This document shows positions 26,066 through 35,589 of a stretch of 35,589 bases of DNA, piece by piece. This DNA comes from Xanthomonas melonis (GTDB taxonomy: Bacteria > Pseudomonadota > Gammaproteobacteria > Xanthomonadales > Xanthomonadaceae). The number at the start of each line of letters is the position of its first letter. Positions within the stretch are counted from its first letter, which is position 1. Made by a program: the position numbers and the translations under genes. The stretch spans positions 1 to 35,589 of the forward strand of contig NZ_JAJGQH010000025.1 of assembly GCF_020783655.1 (NCBI RefSeq), given 5' to 3'. The notes beneath the pieces were generated by a model, which ran no database searches, had not been told where the DNA came from, and was given only the letters and a program-made list of their open reading frames with translations.

Positions 26066-26305
26066 GGCCGCGTCGCGGCCAAGCGCTGGCGAGGCGGTCG
26101 GTTCAGCGCGCCGATCACTTTGTTGCGGATGCGACGGACGTGCTGCCCTGCCTTCTTCGGGTGGCGATCCGGACGCCATCCCCGGACGTTGCGCAAGGTT
26201 TCGCCGCGCTCAGGAGCTTCGACACGGGCGCGCGCCAGAGTGCGCACCAGCCAGGGCCGTGCAGCTCCCTGCATGCGGTTGCCCTCGCACGTCGACGTGT
26301 TGGAG

Positions 26306-26833
26306 TCACGCCACTGTCGGTGGGTCGCCCCAGCTGCGGCCATCGCGCGGCAGGCGGCCATCGTCGAGCACCTGCAGCACGCGCTCGGGTTGCAGCATGT
26401 CCAGAAACAGCACCACGTTGACGCCTTCGGGCCGCGCCATGCTGGGAAAGATCACGCCGGGAACATCCGCTTCGCGCAGCAGATCGCCGAGCACCCAGCT
26501 CACCGGTTCGACCTTGTTGACCAGGGCCTTGCGCCAATCGTCTGTCCAGTCGGCCCATAGCGCATCCCAACTGGCGTCGAGCAGGCGCAGATCGGCCAGT
26601 GCCGGAAGCTCGGCGGCGTAGCTGACCAGCGTGAACGGCGGCAGGAACGGCGCCGCCTGAGCGTACTCGGCAGCGGCGGTGTCCAGTTGCAGCGACAGAT
26701 ACAGTGCCGGCTGGCCGAAGCGGTTGAAGCGCCCGCCCGAGCGTGCGGCACCCGCGCCGCTCAATGGCTCGGCCGCCCAGCGCGGGGTGAAGGCGCGATA
26801 CAGCGTGCAGTGCGCCGGGGCGCTCAGCTTCAA
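26306..26833 (-). CDS. RES-domain toxin of a type II toxin-antitoxin system
   Basis: About 175 residues of a RES-domain protein; characterised members attack NAD+ and stop growth. The core motif is GGRFNRFGQPALYLS, holding Arg35, and Tyr45, with Glu56 in TAAAEYAQAA, the R/Y/E set of the active site, and the later Ser in GVIFPSMARPEG. The frame has no ATG upstream that fits; a TTG at 26833 overlaps the antitoxin stop by four bases (TTGA), which would couple translation. It lies directly downstream of the antitoxin on the same strand, as in MbcA-MbcT and Xre-RES pairs. The start codon is the weakest point: another non-ATG start nearby is possible. Confidence 0.85.
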   Translation of the reverse strand: MKLSAPAHCTLYRAFTPRWAAEPLSGAGAARSGGRFNRFGQPALYLSLQLDTAAAEYAQAAPFLPPFTLVSYAAELPALADLRLLDASWDALWADWTDDWRKALVNKVEPVSWVLGDLLREADVPGVIFPSMARPEGVNVVLFLDMLQPERVLQVLDDGRLPRDGRSWGDPPTVA

Positions 26834-27204
26834 CCAGCCGCTCCGGCAGCCACGGTGCGCAGATAGGTCAGCGCATCGTCGGTGCGGCCCTGCTTGACCA
26901 CTTCCAGCAGGGTGGCGAATTCGAACGCCGGGATCGGGCTGTTCTTGAGATGGAACACCAGCTGGCGCTCGTCCGGCTGGATCTGCGCCATCGCCACCAG
27001 CAGCCGCGACAGATTGCGTAGCAGGTCCTGCACGCGCGGGCTTTCCGGATGCAGGCGCAGGCTGTTGCGATGCACGCCGGCCAGCTCGGCCAGTTCCTGC
27101 TGCGACAGCTCCAGCAGGCCAGCCATCGCCGACGGGGACAGGATGGTGCGATCGGGCGCGCGCAGCCGCTCGGTCAAGGTCAGAGGATTGAGGACGGCGA
27201 CCAT
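26830..27204 (-). CDS. RES-partner antitoxin (Xre/MbcA/ParS type)
   Basis: A 124-residue antitoxin. The N-terminal part has a helix-turn-helix-like stretch (LSPSAMAGLLELSQQELAELA, then GVHRNSLRLH). The C-terminal part carries the toxin-binding motif of this family, FHLKNSPIPAFEFATLLEVV then QGRTDDALTYLRTV. The N-terminal part also likely binds the operator just upstream. ATG choices are 27204 (MVAVLNPLTL) and 27255, which would run through the operator; 27204 is preferred. It is cotranscribed with the toxin. RES and antitoxin genes of this kind are accessory and often strain-specific. Confidence 0.85.
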   Translation of the reverse strand: MVAVLNPLTLTERLRAPDRTILSPSAMAGLLELSQQELAELAGVHRNSLRLHPESPRVQDLLRNLSRLLVAMAQIQPDERQLVFHLKNSPIPAFEFATLLEVVKQGRTDDALTYLRTVAAGAAG

Positions 27205-27217
27205 GGCATGGACTCGG

Positions 27218-27241
27218 GCGTATACTGTGCACAGTATACGC
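27218..27241 (-). promoter_or_regulatory. Perfect 24-bp palindrome, operator of the RES toxin locus
   Basis: The half-site GCGTATACTGTG (27218-27229) is followed without a gap by its exact reverse complement CACAGTATACGC. It ends 13 nt before the antitoxin start, where a repressor would block transcription. A partial extra copy (GTGCGTATACT/ACAGTAAAGC) flanks it on the upstream side, suggesting a second, weaker site. Autoregulation by the antitoxin or the complex is inferred. Confidence 0.85.
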
Positions 27242-27291
27242 ACAGTAAAGCACACCGATCCAGCACAGCCGCGCCACCGGTCAGCGCGATG

Positions 27292-27909
27292 TCAATCCGG
27301 CGCGGAGGCGCCCACCGCGCGCAGGCAGAAGCCGCAGATGGCTTCCACCAGTTGTTCGCCTTGCTGCGGATCGCCTCGGCTGGGAGCGATCGGCCCGACC
27401 AGCGCTTCGGTGAACGCACCGACGATGCAGGCGGCTGCAGCATCCAGCGACTGCGGTGGGAACTCGCCTGCCGCGACGCCCTCGGCCAGCAGTTGCCGAA
27501 ACACCTCGCCGAACAGCCGCCGGCCGCGGATGCGCTCGGCATCCACCTCGCCCTCCACCGGCTCGGCAATGAAGGCATAGGCCAGCGCCGGCCCGGCCAG
27601 TGCACGCCGCACGAAGGTGGCGATGGCCGTGCGCAGGCGCTCGGCTGCACTGGTCGGGGCAGTGGCGATCGCACGCAGGATCGCCATCTCACGTTGCACG
27701 GCAGCGTTGAGAACTTCGACGAAAAGCTCCGCTTTGGACGGGAAGTGTCGGTAAATCTGTCCAGTCGACACGCCAGCAGCAGCGGCGACGGCGGTGACCG
27801 GCGCATTGCGGTAGCCGCCTTCGGCGATCAGCGACCGCGCTGCCTGGAGGATGCGTTCGCGATTGCCGGCCAGGCGTTCTTCCATCAGGGCGGAGCGTCG
27901 ATAAGCCAT
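27292..27909 (-). CDS. TetR-family regulator of leucine degradation (LiuQ-like)
   Basis: A 205-residue TetR repressor. The N-terminal DNA-binding helix-turn-helix is at about 17-64 (ILQAARSLIAEGGYRNAPVT..., AAAAGVSTGQIYRHFPSKAEL), with the conserved YRHFPSKAELF turn. The C-terminal ligand domain follows. It is divergent from isovaleryl-CoA dehydrogenase with 128 nt between starts, and the TetR-type regulator LiuQ is known to control leucine genes in some proteobacteria. I infer that it represses the adjacent genes and responds to an acyl-CoA. The ATG at 27909 precedes MAYRRSALMEERL; no other start is plausible. Confidence 0.85.
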   Translation of the reverse strand: MAYRRSALMEERLAGNRERILQAARSLIAEGGYRNAPVTAVAAAAGVSTGQIYRHFPSKAELFVEVLNAAVQREMAILRAIATAPTSAAERLRTAIATFVRRALAGPALAYAFIAEPVEGEVDAERIRGRRLFGEVFRQLLAEGVAAGEFPPQSLDAAAACIVGAFTEALVGPIAPSRGDPQQGEQLVEAICGFCLRAVGASAPD

Positions 27910-27923
27910 GGTTTGATTCTGAG

Positions 27924-27936
27924 TTCAATAGTTGAA
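27924..27936. promoter_or_regulatory. TetR operator candidate in the divergent liu promoter
   Basis: TTCAA, spacer TAG, TTGAA form a perfect 5-3-5 inverted repeat in the divergent promoter region, 15 nt before the TetR gene start and 101 nt before the acyl-CoA dehydrogenase start. The motif GTTCA recurs at 27942, so a longer or tandem site is possible. Regulator assignment is inference. Confidence 0.6.
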
Positions 27937-28037
27937 TTTTAGTTCACTTTTTCGTCGTGGACCGCTAGGCTGCCCACATCCGCCGCGCGGCCCGCCCGCT
28001 CCCACCCGGCACGTCCCGATCCCTGTGGAGTCGCTCC

Positions 28038-29201
28038 ATGCATGTGCCGTCCCTGAACTTCGAGCTTGGCGAAGAGATCGATCTGCTGCGCGAAAGCGTG
28101 GCCGCCTTCGCCAGCCACCATATCGCCCCGCTCGCCGCCGCGGCCGATCACGACAATGTCTTTCCCGCGCAATTGTGGCGCCTGTTCGGCGAGCAGGGCC
28201 TGCTGGGGCTGACCGTGGAAGAAGATTACGGCGGCAGTGGCATGGGCTATCTGGCACATGTGGTGGCCATGGAAGAAATCTCCCGGGCCGGCGGCGCGAT
28301 CGGGCTGTCGTATGGCGCCCATTCCAATCTGTGCCTCAACCAGCTGCGCAAGAACGCCAGCCACGAACAGAAACAACGCTACCTGCCCAAGCTGTGCACC
28401 GGCGAGCATGTGGGCGCGCTGGCGATGAGCGAAGCCGGCTCGGGTTCGGATGTGGTGTCGATGAAACTGCGCGCCGATGCACGCGGCGACCGCTTCGTGC
28501 TCAACGGCAACAAGATGTGGATCACCAACGGCCCCGACGCCGACGTGCTGGTGGTGTATGCCAAGACAGACCCGGATGCAGGCGCTCGCGGCATCACCGC
28601 CTTCATCGTCGAAAAGGGCATGCCGGGCTTTTCCACCGCACAGAAGCTGGACAAGCTGGGCATGCGCGGCTCCAACACCTGCGAGCTGGTGTTCACCGAC
28701 TGCGAAGTACCCGCCGAGAACGTGCTTGGCACGCTCAACGGTGGCGTGCGCGTGCTGATGTCCGGGCTGGATTTCGAACGCGTGGTGCTGGCCGGAGGCC
28801 CGCTCGGGCTGATGGCCGCGGCGATGGACGTGGTGCTGCCTTACGTGCACGAGCGCAAGCAGTTCGGCGAGCCGATCGGCACGTTCCAGTTGATGCAGGC
28901 CAAGCTGGCCGACATGTACGTGGGCCTCAATGCCTGCCGCGCCTATGTGTACACGGTGGCGCGCGCCTGCGATGCCGGGCGCACCACGCGCCAGGACGCG
29001 GCCGGCGCGATCCTGTATGCCGCCGAAAAGGCCACCTGGCTCACCGGCCAGGCGATCCAGGTGCTCGGTGGCAACGGCTATATCAACGAATACCCCACCG
29101 GGCGCTTGTGGCGCGATGCCAAGCTGTACGAAATTGGCGCGGGCACCTCGGAGATCCGCCGCATGCTGATCGGCCGCGAGCTGTTCGAACGCACTGCCTG
29201 A
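28038..29201 (+). CDS. liuA: Isovaleryl-CoA dehydrogenase
   Basis: This 387-residue FAD acyl-CoA dehydrogenase carries out the third step of leucine degradation: isovaleryl-CoA to 3-methylcrotonyl-CoA. The FAD/substrate loop reads [11 protein letters not shown], and the core strand motif is [18 protein letters not shown]. The catalytic base is Glu247 in [14 protein letters not shown], the position special to isovaleryl-CoA dehydrogenases and different from that of medium-chain enzymes. The chain ends [20 protein letters not shown]..., the classic end of the family. The ATG at 28038 follows GGAGTCGC. It is divergent from the TetR gene and leads the leucine gene set; the carboxylase beta subunit starts 10 nt after its stop. 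Confidence 0.95.
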   Translation: MHVPSLNFELGEEIDLLRESVAAFASHHIAPLAAAADHDNVFPAQLWRLFGEQGLLGLTVEEDYGGSGMGYLAHVVAMEEISRAGGAIGLSYGAHSNLCLNQLRKNASHEQKQRYLPKLCTGEHVGALAMSEAGSGSDVVSMKLRADARGDRFVLNGNKMWITNGPDADVLVVYAKTDPDAGARGITAFIVEKGMPGFSTAQKLDKLGMRGSNTCELVFTDCEVPAENVLGTLNGGVRVLMSGLDFERVVLAGGPLGLMAAAMDVVLPYVHERKQFGEPIGTFQLMQAKLADMYVGLNACRAYVYTVARACDAGRTTRQDAAGAILYAAEKATWLTGQAIQVLGGNGYINEYPTGRLWRDAKLYEIGAGTSEIRRMLIGRELFERTA

Positions 29202-29211
29202 CGGAGCCACC

Positions 29212-30822
29212 ATGAGCGTGATCACCAGCCAGCTGCAGGTCAGCAGCGACAGCTTCCAGGCCAATGCCGCCGCGATGCGCGCGGTGGTCGACGATCTGCG
29301 CCACACGCTGGCGCAGACCGCACTGGGCGGCAGCGAGGCCGCGCGCACCAAGCACAGCGCACGTGGCAAATTGCTGGTGCGCGAGCGCATCGATGCCTTG
29401 CTGGATCCGGGCAGCGCCCTGCTGGAGATCGCGCCGCTGGCCGCGCATGGCATGTACGACGACCAGGTGCCCTGCGCCGGCGTGGTGGCGGGCATCGGCC
29501 GCGTGTCGGGCGTGGAATGCGTGATCGTGGCCAACGATGCCACCGTCAAGGGCGGCACGTATTACCCGATGACGGTAAAGAAGCATTTGCGTGCGCAGGA
29601 GATCGCGCAGCAGAACCGGCTGCCGTGCATCTACCTGGTCGACTCCGGCGGCGCGTTCCTGCCGTTGCAGGACGAGGTGTTTCCCGACCGCGATCACTTC
29701 GGGCGCATCTTCTACAACCAGGCCAATCTCTCCGCACAAGGCATCCCGCAGATCGCCTGCGTGATGGGCTCGTGCACCGCTGGCGGCGCGTATGTTCCGG
29801 CGATGAGCGACGAAACGGTGATCGTGCGCGAGCAGGGCACGATCTTTCTAGGTGGCCCGCCGCTGGTCAAAGCGGCCACCGGCGAGGAAGTCAGCGCCGA
29901 GGAGCTGGGCGGTGCCGATGTGCACACACGCATCTCCGGAGTAGCCGATCACTTCGCCGACAACGATCTGCAGGCACTGGCGCGCGTGCGCGCCATCATC
30001 GCGCAGCTCAACTGGCGCAAGCCGCCTGCATCGCTGGCGCTGCGAGTGCCGTTGCCGCCGCGACATGCGGCCGACGAATTGTATGGCGTCATACCCGCCG
30101 ATACGCGCAAACCCTTCGATGTGCGCGAGGTGATCGCCCGCATCGTGGACGACTCGCGTCTTGACGAATTCAAACCGCGCTACGGCAACACGCTGGTCAC
30201 CGGCTTCGCGCACCTGCATGGCTACCCGGTCGGCATCATCGCCAACAACGGCATCCTGTTCTCCGAGTCCGCGCTCAAGGGCGCGCACTTCATCGAACTG
30301 TGCGCCCAGCGTGGCATTCCGCTGGTGTTCCTGCAGAACATCACCGGCTTCATGGTGGGCCGCAAATACGAACATGGCGGCATCGCCAAGGACGGTGCCA
30401 AGCTGGTGATGGCGGTGGCCTGCGCCAAGGTGCCCAAGTTCACCGTGGTGATCGGCGGCTCGTTCGGCGCGGGCAACTACGGCATGTGCGGCCGCGCGTA
30501 TTCGCCCAATTTCCTGTGGATGTGGCCGAACGCGCGTATCGGCGTGATGGGCGGCGAACAGGCCGCCAGCGTGCTGGCCACCGTGCGCCGCGACGGCATC
30601 GAGGCCAAGGGGGGCGCATGGTCGGGCGAGGAGGAGGACGCCTTCAAGGCGCCGATCCGCGCGCAGTTCGAACAGCAAGGCCATCCCTACTACGCCAGCG
30701 CACGGCTGTGGGACGACGGCATCATCGACCCGGCCGATACCCGCCGGGTGTTGGGGCTGGGACTCTCGGCGGCACTGAACGCGCCGATCGAACCGACCCG
30801 CTTTGGCGTGTTCCGGATGTGA
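29212..30822 (+). CDS. liuB: Methylcrotonyl-CoA carboxylase beta (carboxyltransferase) subunit
   Basis: This 536-residue carboxyltransferase subunit passes the carboxyl group from biotin to 3-methylcrotonyl-CoA. It begins [20 protein letters not shown] and has [58 protein letters not shown], and later [19 protein letters not shown] and [20 protein letters not shown]. This set with the GGTYYP motif separates methylcrotonyl from propionyl-CoA carboxylases. It starts 10 nt after the dehydrogenase stop, with GGAG in between, so the two are cotranscribed. A stem-loop follows 1 nt after the stop codon; the alpha subunit begins 172 nt further. Confidence 0.95.
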   Translation: MSVITSQLQVSSDSFQANAAAMRAVVDDLRHTLAQTALGGSEAARTKHSARGKLLVRERIDALLDPGSALLEIAPLAAHGMYDDQVPCAGVVAGIGRVSGVECVIVANDATVKGGTYYPMTVKKHLRAQEIAQQNRLPCIYLVDSGGAFLPLQDEVFPDRDHFGRIFYNQANLSAQGIPQIACVMGSCTAGGAYVPAMSDETVIVREQGTIFLGGPPLVKAATGEEVSAEELGGADVHTRISGVADHFADNDLQALARVRAIIAQLNWRKPPASLALRVPLPPRHAADELYGVIPADTRKPFDVREVIARIVDDSRLDEFKPRYGNTLVTGFAHLHGYPVGIIANNGILFSESALKGAHFIELCAQRGIPLVFLQNITGFMVGRKYEHGGIAKDGAKLVMAVACAKVPKFTVVIGGSFGAGNYGMCGRAYSPNFLWMWPNARIGVMGGEQAASVLATVRRDGIEAKGGAWSGEEEDAFKAPIRAQFEQQGHPYYASARLWDDGIIDPADTRRVLGLGLSAALNAPIEPTRFGVFRM

Positions 30823-30823
30823 G

Positions 30824-30847
30824 CGGGTCCGTGCGCAGGCGGACCCG
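30824..30847 (+). terminator. Stem-loop between carboxylase beta and alpha genes
   Basis: CGGGTCCG (30824-30831), an 8-nt loop and CGGACCCG (30840-30847) form a perfect 8-bp stem starting 1 nt after the beta-subunit stop. No T-run follows. It may be an intra-operon hairpin that sets the ratio of the two subunits or ends part of the transcripts. The 172-nt gap after it holds no gene. Confidence 0.5.
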
Positions 30848-30994
30848 TCCCCAGCGGGCATCTGCCGTGCCGCCAGGACTTCCCGCGCTGCTTGCAACAA
30901 TGGCTTGCATGCCAGATCACAGCCGCCGCATTTCGATCGCACCACCTGATCGCACGAGCACCGGCCACGCCGGCGATGTGCAGAGACCGATCCG

Positions 30995-33022
<2,028 letters not shown>

Positions 33023-33120
33023 CGCGGCCGCCGGGATGACCAACGGCACGTAGGCAAACCTGACGCGTGCCTCTGGCGTGATGAGGCGGCTGGCCTGGCC
33101 GTCTTCCCACCGGAGGCTTC

Positions 33121-35205
33121 ATGCAACGCCTGCTCCTCGTTTCCAGCATGCTGCTCGCGTTGTCTGCCTGCAGCGACAAGCCCGCGCCTGCGGACGCCAA
33201 GAATTCAGCCCCTGCATCGGCAGCGGCGGCACCGGCAGCGCAGCCGGAGCTGATCACCCGCGACGCACTGTTCGGCAACCCCGAGCGTGCCAACGTCAGC
33301 ATCAGCCCGGACGGCAAATACCTCAGCTGGGTGGCACCGCTGGACGGCGTGCTCAATGTCTGGGTCGCGCCGGTGGAGGCACCGGACCAGGCGCGCGCCA
33401 TCACCAAGGACACCGCGCGCGGCATCCGCTCCTATTTCTGGACCTACCGGGCCAATACGCTGCTGTACCTGCGCGACACCGGCGGCGATGAGGACTTTCG
33501 TCTGTACTCGGTGGATCTCACCGATGGCAGCAGCACCGATCTCACGCCGTTCAAGAAAACCAGCGCGGAGTTGTACAGGATCAGCGCGCAGCATCCCGAC
33601 GCGATCATGGTCGGCATGAACGACCGCGACCCGAAATGGCATGACCTGTACCGGGTGGACCTGGCCTCGGGCAAGCGCACCCTGGCGCGGCAGAATGCCG
33701 ATCAACTGGAGTCCTATCTGCTCGATGGCGACTTCCAGCTGCGCTATGCCACCCGCGCCACCGACGATGCCGGCCGGGAACTGCTGGTGCCCGATGGCAG
33801 GCACTGGAAGAGCGTGGACCGCATTCCGTTCGAGGATGTCACCAGCACCTCGCCCAATGGGCTGACCGACGACGGCAAGACGCTCTACATGCAGGACTCG
33901 CGCAATCGCGATACTGCCGCACTGTTTGCCATCGACACCACCAGCAATGCGCGCACGCTGCTGTTCGAAGACCCGCACGCCGATGTCGGTATCACCTTGA
34001 ACGATCCGAAGACCGGTGCGGTACAGGCGGTCTCCAGCGAGTACCTGCGTGAGCAATGGAAGCCGTTGGACACCGGCATTGCGGCCGATCTCCAGAAGCT
34101 CAAGTCGCTGGGCGACGGTGATACCGAGGTGGCCGCCCGCACCCTGGACGACCGCATCTGGATCGTCAGCTATTCGGCGGCGGAGACCCCGCTGACTTAC
34201 TATCGCTATGATCGCGGCGCCGGCGGCAAGCTCACCAAGCTGTTCTCCGCTCGCCCGGCGCTCGATGGCAAGCCGCTGGTGCCGATGTGGCCGCAGGAAC
34301 TCTCCGCGCGCGACGGCCTCAAGCTGGTCAGCTACCTCACCCTGCCCGCCGAGGCGGATGCCAATCACGACGGCAAGGCCGACAAGCCGGTGCCGCTGGC
34401 GCTGTTCGTGCATGGCGGCCCATGGGCGCGCGACAGCTATGGCTACGGTCCTTATCAGCAATGGCTGGCCAACCGCGGCTATGCTGTGTTGCAGGTCAAC
34501 TTCCGCGGCTCCACCGGCTTCGGCAAGGCCTTTACCAATGCCGGCAACGGCGAGTGGGCGGGCAAGATGCACGACGACCTGCTGGACGCAGTGCAATGGG
34601 CGGTCAAACAAGGGGTGACCACTCCCGACAACGTGGCGATCATGGGCGGCAGCTACGGCGGCTATGCCACGCTGGTCGGCATGATCTTTACGCCGGACAG
34701 CTTCAAGTGCGGTGTGGACATCGTCGGCCCGGCCAACCTCAACACCTTGCTCGGCACCGTACCGCCGTACTGGGCCAGCTTTTACAAACAGCTGACCCGG
34801 CGCATGGGCGACCCCGCCACCGAAGCCGGCAAGCAGTGGCTCACCGAGCGCTCCCCGCTCTCGCACGTGGACAAGATCAGCAAACCGCTGCTGATCGGCC
34901 AGGGCGCCAATGACCCACGCGTCAAGCAGGCCGAAAGCGACCAGATCGTCAACGCGATGAAGACCAAGAACATCCCGGTCACCTACGTGCTGTTCCCCGA
35001 CGAAGGCCATGGCTTCCGCCGTCCGGAGAACAGCAAGGCCTTCAACGCCGTGACCGAAGCCTTCCTCGGCCAATGCCTGGGTGGCCGCGTGCAGCCGATC
35101 GGCACGGATTTCGAAGGCTCCAGCATCACGGTGCCCGAAGGCGTCGATAAGGTGCAAGGCCTGCCCGATGCGTTGAAGACGCATACGCAGGCGATTCGGC
35201 GGTAA
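33121..35205 (+). CDS. S9-family (prolyl oligopeptidase type) peptidase, lipoprotein
   Basis: This 694-residue exported peptidase has the S9 fold: a beta-propeller N-terminal part (ISPDGKYLSWVAP, LYSVDLTDGSS) and an alpha/beta hydrolase C-terminal part. The signal peptide MQRLLLVSSMLLALSAC ends in a lipobox with Cys17, so it should be lipid-anchored and face the periplasm. An alanine/proline linker follows. The catalytic triad is visible: Ser511 in GGSYGG, Asp598 in GANDPRV and His630 in DEGHGF. It probably cleaves short peptides, freeing dipeptides or amino acids for uptake. The ATG at 33121 follows CGGAGGCTTC. It starts 98 nt after the liuD stop and may be a separate unit. It is followed by IS debris. 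Confidence 0.92.
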   Translation: MQRLLLVSSMLLALSACSDKPAPADAKNSAPASAAAAPAAQPELITRDALFGNPERANVSISPDGKYLSWVAPLDGVLNVWVAPVEAPDQARAITKDTARGIRSYFWTYRANTLLYLRDTGGDEDFRLYSVDLTDGSSTDLTPFKKTSAELYRISAQHPDAIMVGMNDRDPKWHDLYRVDLASGKRTLARQNADQLESYLLDGDFQLRYATRATDDAGRELLVPDGRHWKSVDRIPFEDVTSTSPNGLTDDGKTLYMQDSRNRDTAALFAIDTTSNARTLLFEDPHADVGITLNDPKTGAVQAVSSEYLREQWKPLDTGIAADLQKLKSLGDGDTEVAARTLDDRIWIVSYSAAETPLTYYRYDRGAGGKLTKLFSARPALDGKPLVPMWPQELSARDGLKLVSYLTLPAEADANHDGKADKPVPLALFVHGGPWARDSYGYGPYQQWLANRGYAVLQVNFRGSTGFGKAFTNAGNGEWAGKMHDDLLDAVQWAVKQGVTTPDNVAIMGGSYGGYATLVGMIFTPDSFKCGVDIVGPANLNTLLGTVPPYWASFYKQLTRRMGDPATEAGKQWLTERSPLSHVDKISKPLLIGQGANDPRVKQAESDQIVNAMKTKNIPVTYVLFPDEGHGFRRPENSKAFNAVTEAFLGQCLGGRVQPIGTDFEGSSITVPEGVDKVQGLPDALKTHTQAIRR

Positions 35206-35209
35206 TCAG

Positions 35210-35314
35210 TCAAAAACAACCCACAGGTTTTGTCAAATCGGCAACGGCTACGCCCGCGTCGACTTGCTTGATGCACCCGGCGATCTGCTTGGTGGCAAAC
35301 CTGATTTTCTCCAC
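35210..35314 (-). pseudogene. IS3-family OrfA remnant, first ~27 residues
   Basis: On the minus strand from a GTG at 35314 the frame reads VEKIRFATKQIAGCIKQVDA then GVAVADLTKPVGCF and a stop. This aligns with the N-terminus of IS3-family OrfA proteins, whose typical pattern is a basic start, a QI.LKQ helix and AG.PVAEL. The last seven residues leave the pattern, so the copy is broken. It belongs to a different IS from the one at 35514. Confidence 0.6.
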
Positions 35315-35315
35315 G

Positions 35316-35340
35316 CCCGTCTTATTTGAGGACGGGTTTT
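35316..35340 (+). terminator. Possible terminator downstream of the S9 peptidase
   Basis: CCCGTC (35316-35321) pairs with GACGGG (35331-35336) around a 9-nt loop and is followed by TTTT. It is about 110 nt after the peptidase stop. It overlaps the upstream flank of the OrfA remnant, so it may be IS-borne rather than the peptidase's own terminator. Confidence 0.45.
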
Positions 35341-35370
35341 ACAGCTTCATTTGGTACAGTTAAATAGGGG

Positions 35371-35513
35371 CAGATTAGTACCGACCTGCTGAAGGAAGCG
35401 CTCGCAAAAAAATGGTGACGCCATCTCAGCGACGCGAGATGGCCCAATCCGCAGTCACGAGCGGGCGCACGAACATCCGCCACACCTGCCAGACCTTCGC
35501 GGTGAGCGAGACC
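35371..35513 (+). pseudogene. IS3-family OrfA/OrfB junction remnant with frameshift signal
   Basis: The OrfA tail QISTDLLKEALAKKW ends at a TGA (35416-35418). OrfB starts at the ATG at 35412 in the -1 frame and reads MVTPSQRREMAQSAVTSGRT..., ending ...QTFAVSET at 35513. A run of seven A (35406-35412) sits exactly where OrfA and OrfB overlap, the programmed -1 frameshift site of IS3 elements. The OrfB frame is cut by the terminal repeat of the next IS at 35514, which therefore inserted into this older element. The left part, before 35371, is not recognisable. Confidence 0.8.
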
Positions 35514-35589
35514 TGAACCGCCCCGGGAACCCCGGAGGCTCCATTACTTGAGAAGATGGAGCCATGAGCAGAGCAAGCAAGTTTTCCCC
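35514..35589 (+). mobile_element. IS3-family insertion sequence, second copy, left end
   Basis: This is the 5' end of the same IS seen at 1-169, now on the plus strand. The 76 bases visible are identical to the other copy, starting at the TGAACCGCCCCGGG tip. It is inserted inside the OrfB remnant of an older IS3 element; the three bases before it (ACC) are the candidate target duplication. It continues beyond the window. Confidence 0.88.
35564..35589 (+). CDS. IS3-family transposase OrfA start, second copy
   Basis: The first eight codons read MSRASKFS, identical to the copy at 119-1 on the other strand, with the same 50-nt leader between the terminal repeat and the ATG. The gene is cut by the window edge. 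Confidence 0.8.

Noticed and set aside
26066..26305. Open minus-strand frame between the DUF3325 gene and the RES toxin (for example ARPWLVRTLARARVEAPERG).
   Set aside because: No start codon with a ribosome-binding site and no family pattern; treated as spacer of about 240 nt.

Overview
The window looks like chromosomal DNA of a plant-associated gammaproteobacterium, almost certainly a Xanthomonas. The coding DNA is GC-rich. The Ohr/OhrR pair carries the cysteine pattern known from Xanthomonas and Xylella. The leucine-degradation genes, the HrpB-type helicase and the IS3-family insertion sequences at both ends also fit. The species cannot be fixed from this sequence alone. No rRNA, tRNA, CRISPR array or prophage was seen. 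Most of the window is ordinary core metabolism and stress biology.

Layout. Positions 1-169 are the left end of an IS3-family element whose transposase points off the window. Positions 482-5281 hold a divergent pair: a methyl-accepting chemotaxis protein with several HAMP-like repeats (minus) and the DEAH-box helicase HrpB (plus). Positions 5472-7938 hold a small membrane protein, the rRNA pseudouridine synthase RluE and an exported methyltransferase-like protein. Positions 8169-11100 hold three NAD(P)H oxidoreductases in one direction (aldo/keto reductase, CurA-like reductase, DkgB), probably an aldehyde/electrophile detoxification operon. Positions 11352-13339 hold three poorly characterised genes, one of the DUF2884 family. 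Positions 13675-14697 hold the organic-peroxide operon ohrR-ohr with its operator. Positions 15034-17817 hold ZapE, an alpha/beta hydrolase and a drug/metabolite-type transporter. Positions 17869-19649 hold a divergent COG0523 GTPase and a MerC-like membrane protein sharing a perfect Zur-type palindrome, so this is a zinc-starvation locus.

Positions 19692-22857 hold a lower-GC lipoprotein, a secreted endonuclease/phosphatase-fold protein (ExeM type) and a membrane-anchored cytochrome c5-type protein. Positions 23139-26065 hold a tight four-gene operon (DUF4198, DUF3649, PepSY membrane protein, DUF3325) behind a Fur-like box, probably for iron acquisition. Positions 26306-27241 hold a RES-domain toxin and its antitoxin behind a perfect 24-bp palindrome. 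Positions 27292-33022 hold a TetR regulator divergent from isovaleryl-CoA dehydrogenase and both subunits of methylcrotonyl-CoA carboxylase (leucine catabolism). Positions 33121-35205 hold an S9 prolyl-oligopeptidase-family lipoprotein. Positions 35206-35589 are a graveyard of IS3-family pieces: one orfA remnant, one orfA/orfB junction remnant with an A7 frameshift signal, and into the latter a fresh copy of the same IS found at the left edge, now in the opposite orientation.

The best candidates for a second look are: the Zur-box COG0523/MerC pair; the inverted IS copies that bracket the whole segment; the RES toxin locus, whose toxin appears to start at a TTG overlapping the antitoxin stop; the predicted leaderless ohrR transcript; and the repeated occurrence of long GC hairpins without a U-tract just after stop codons.
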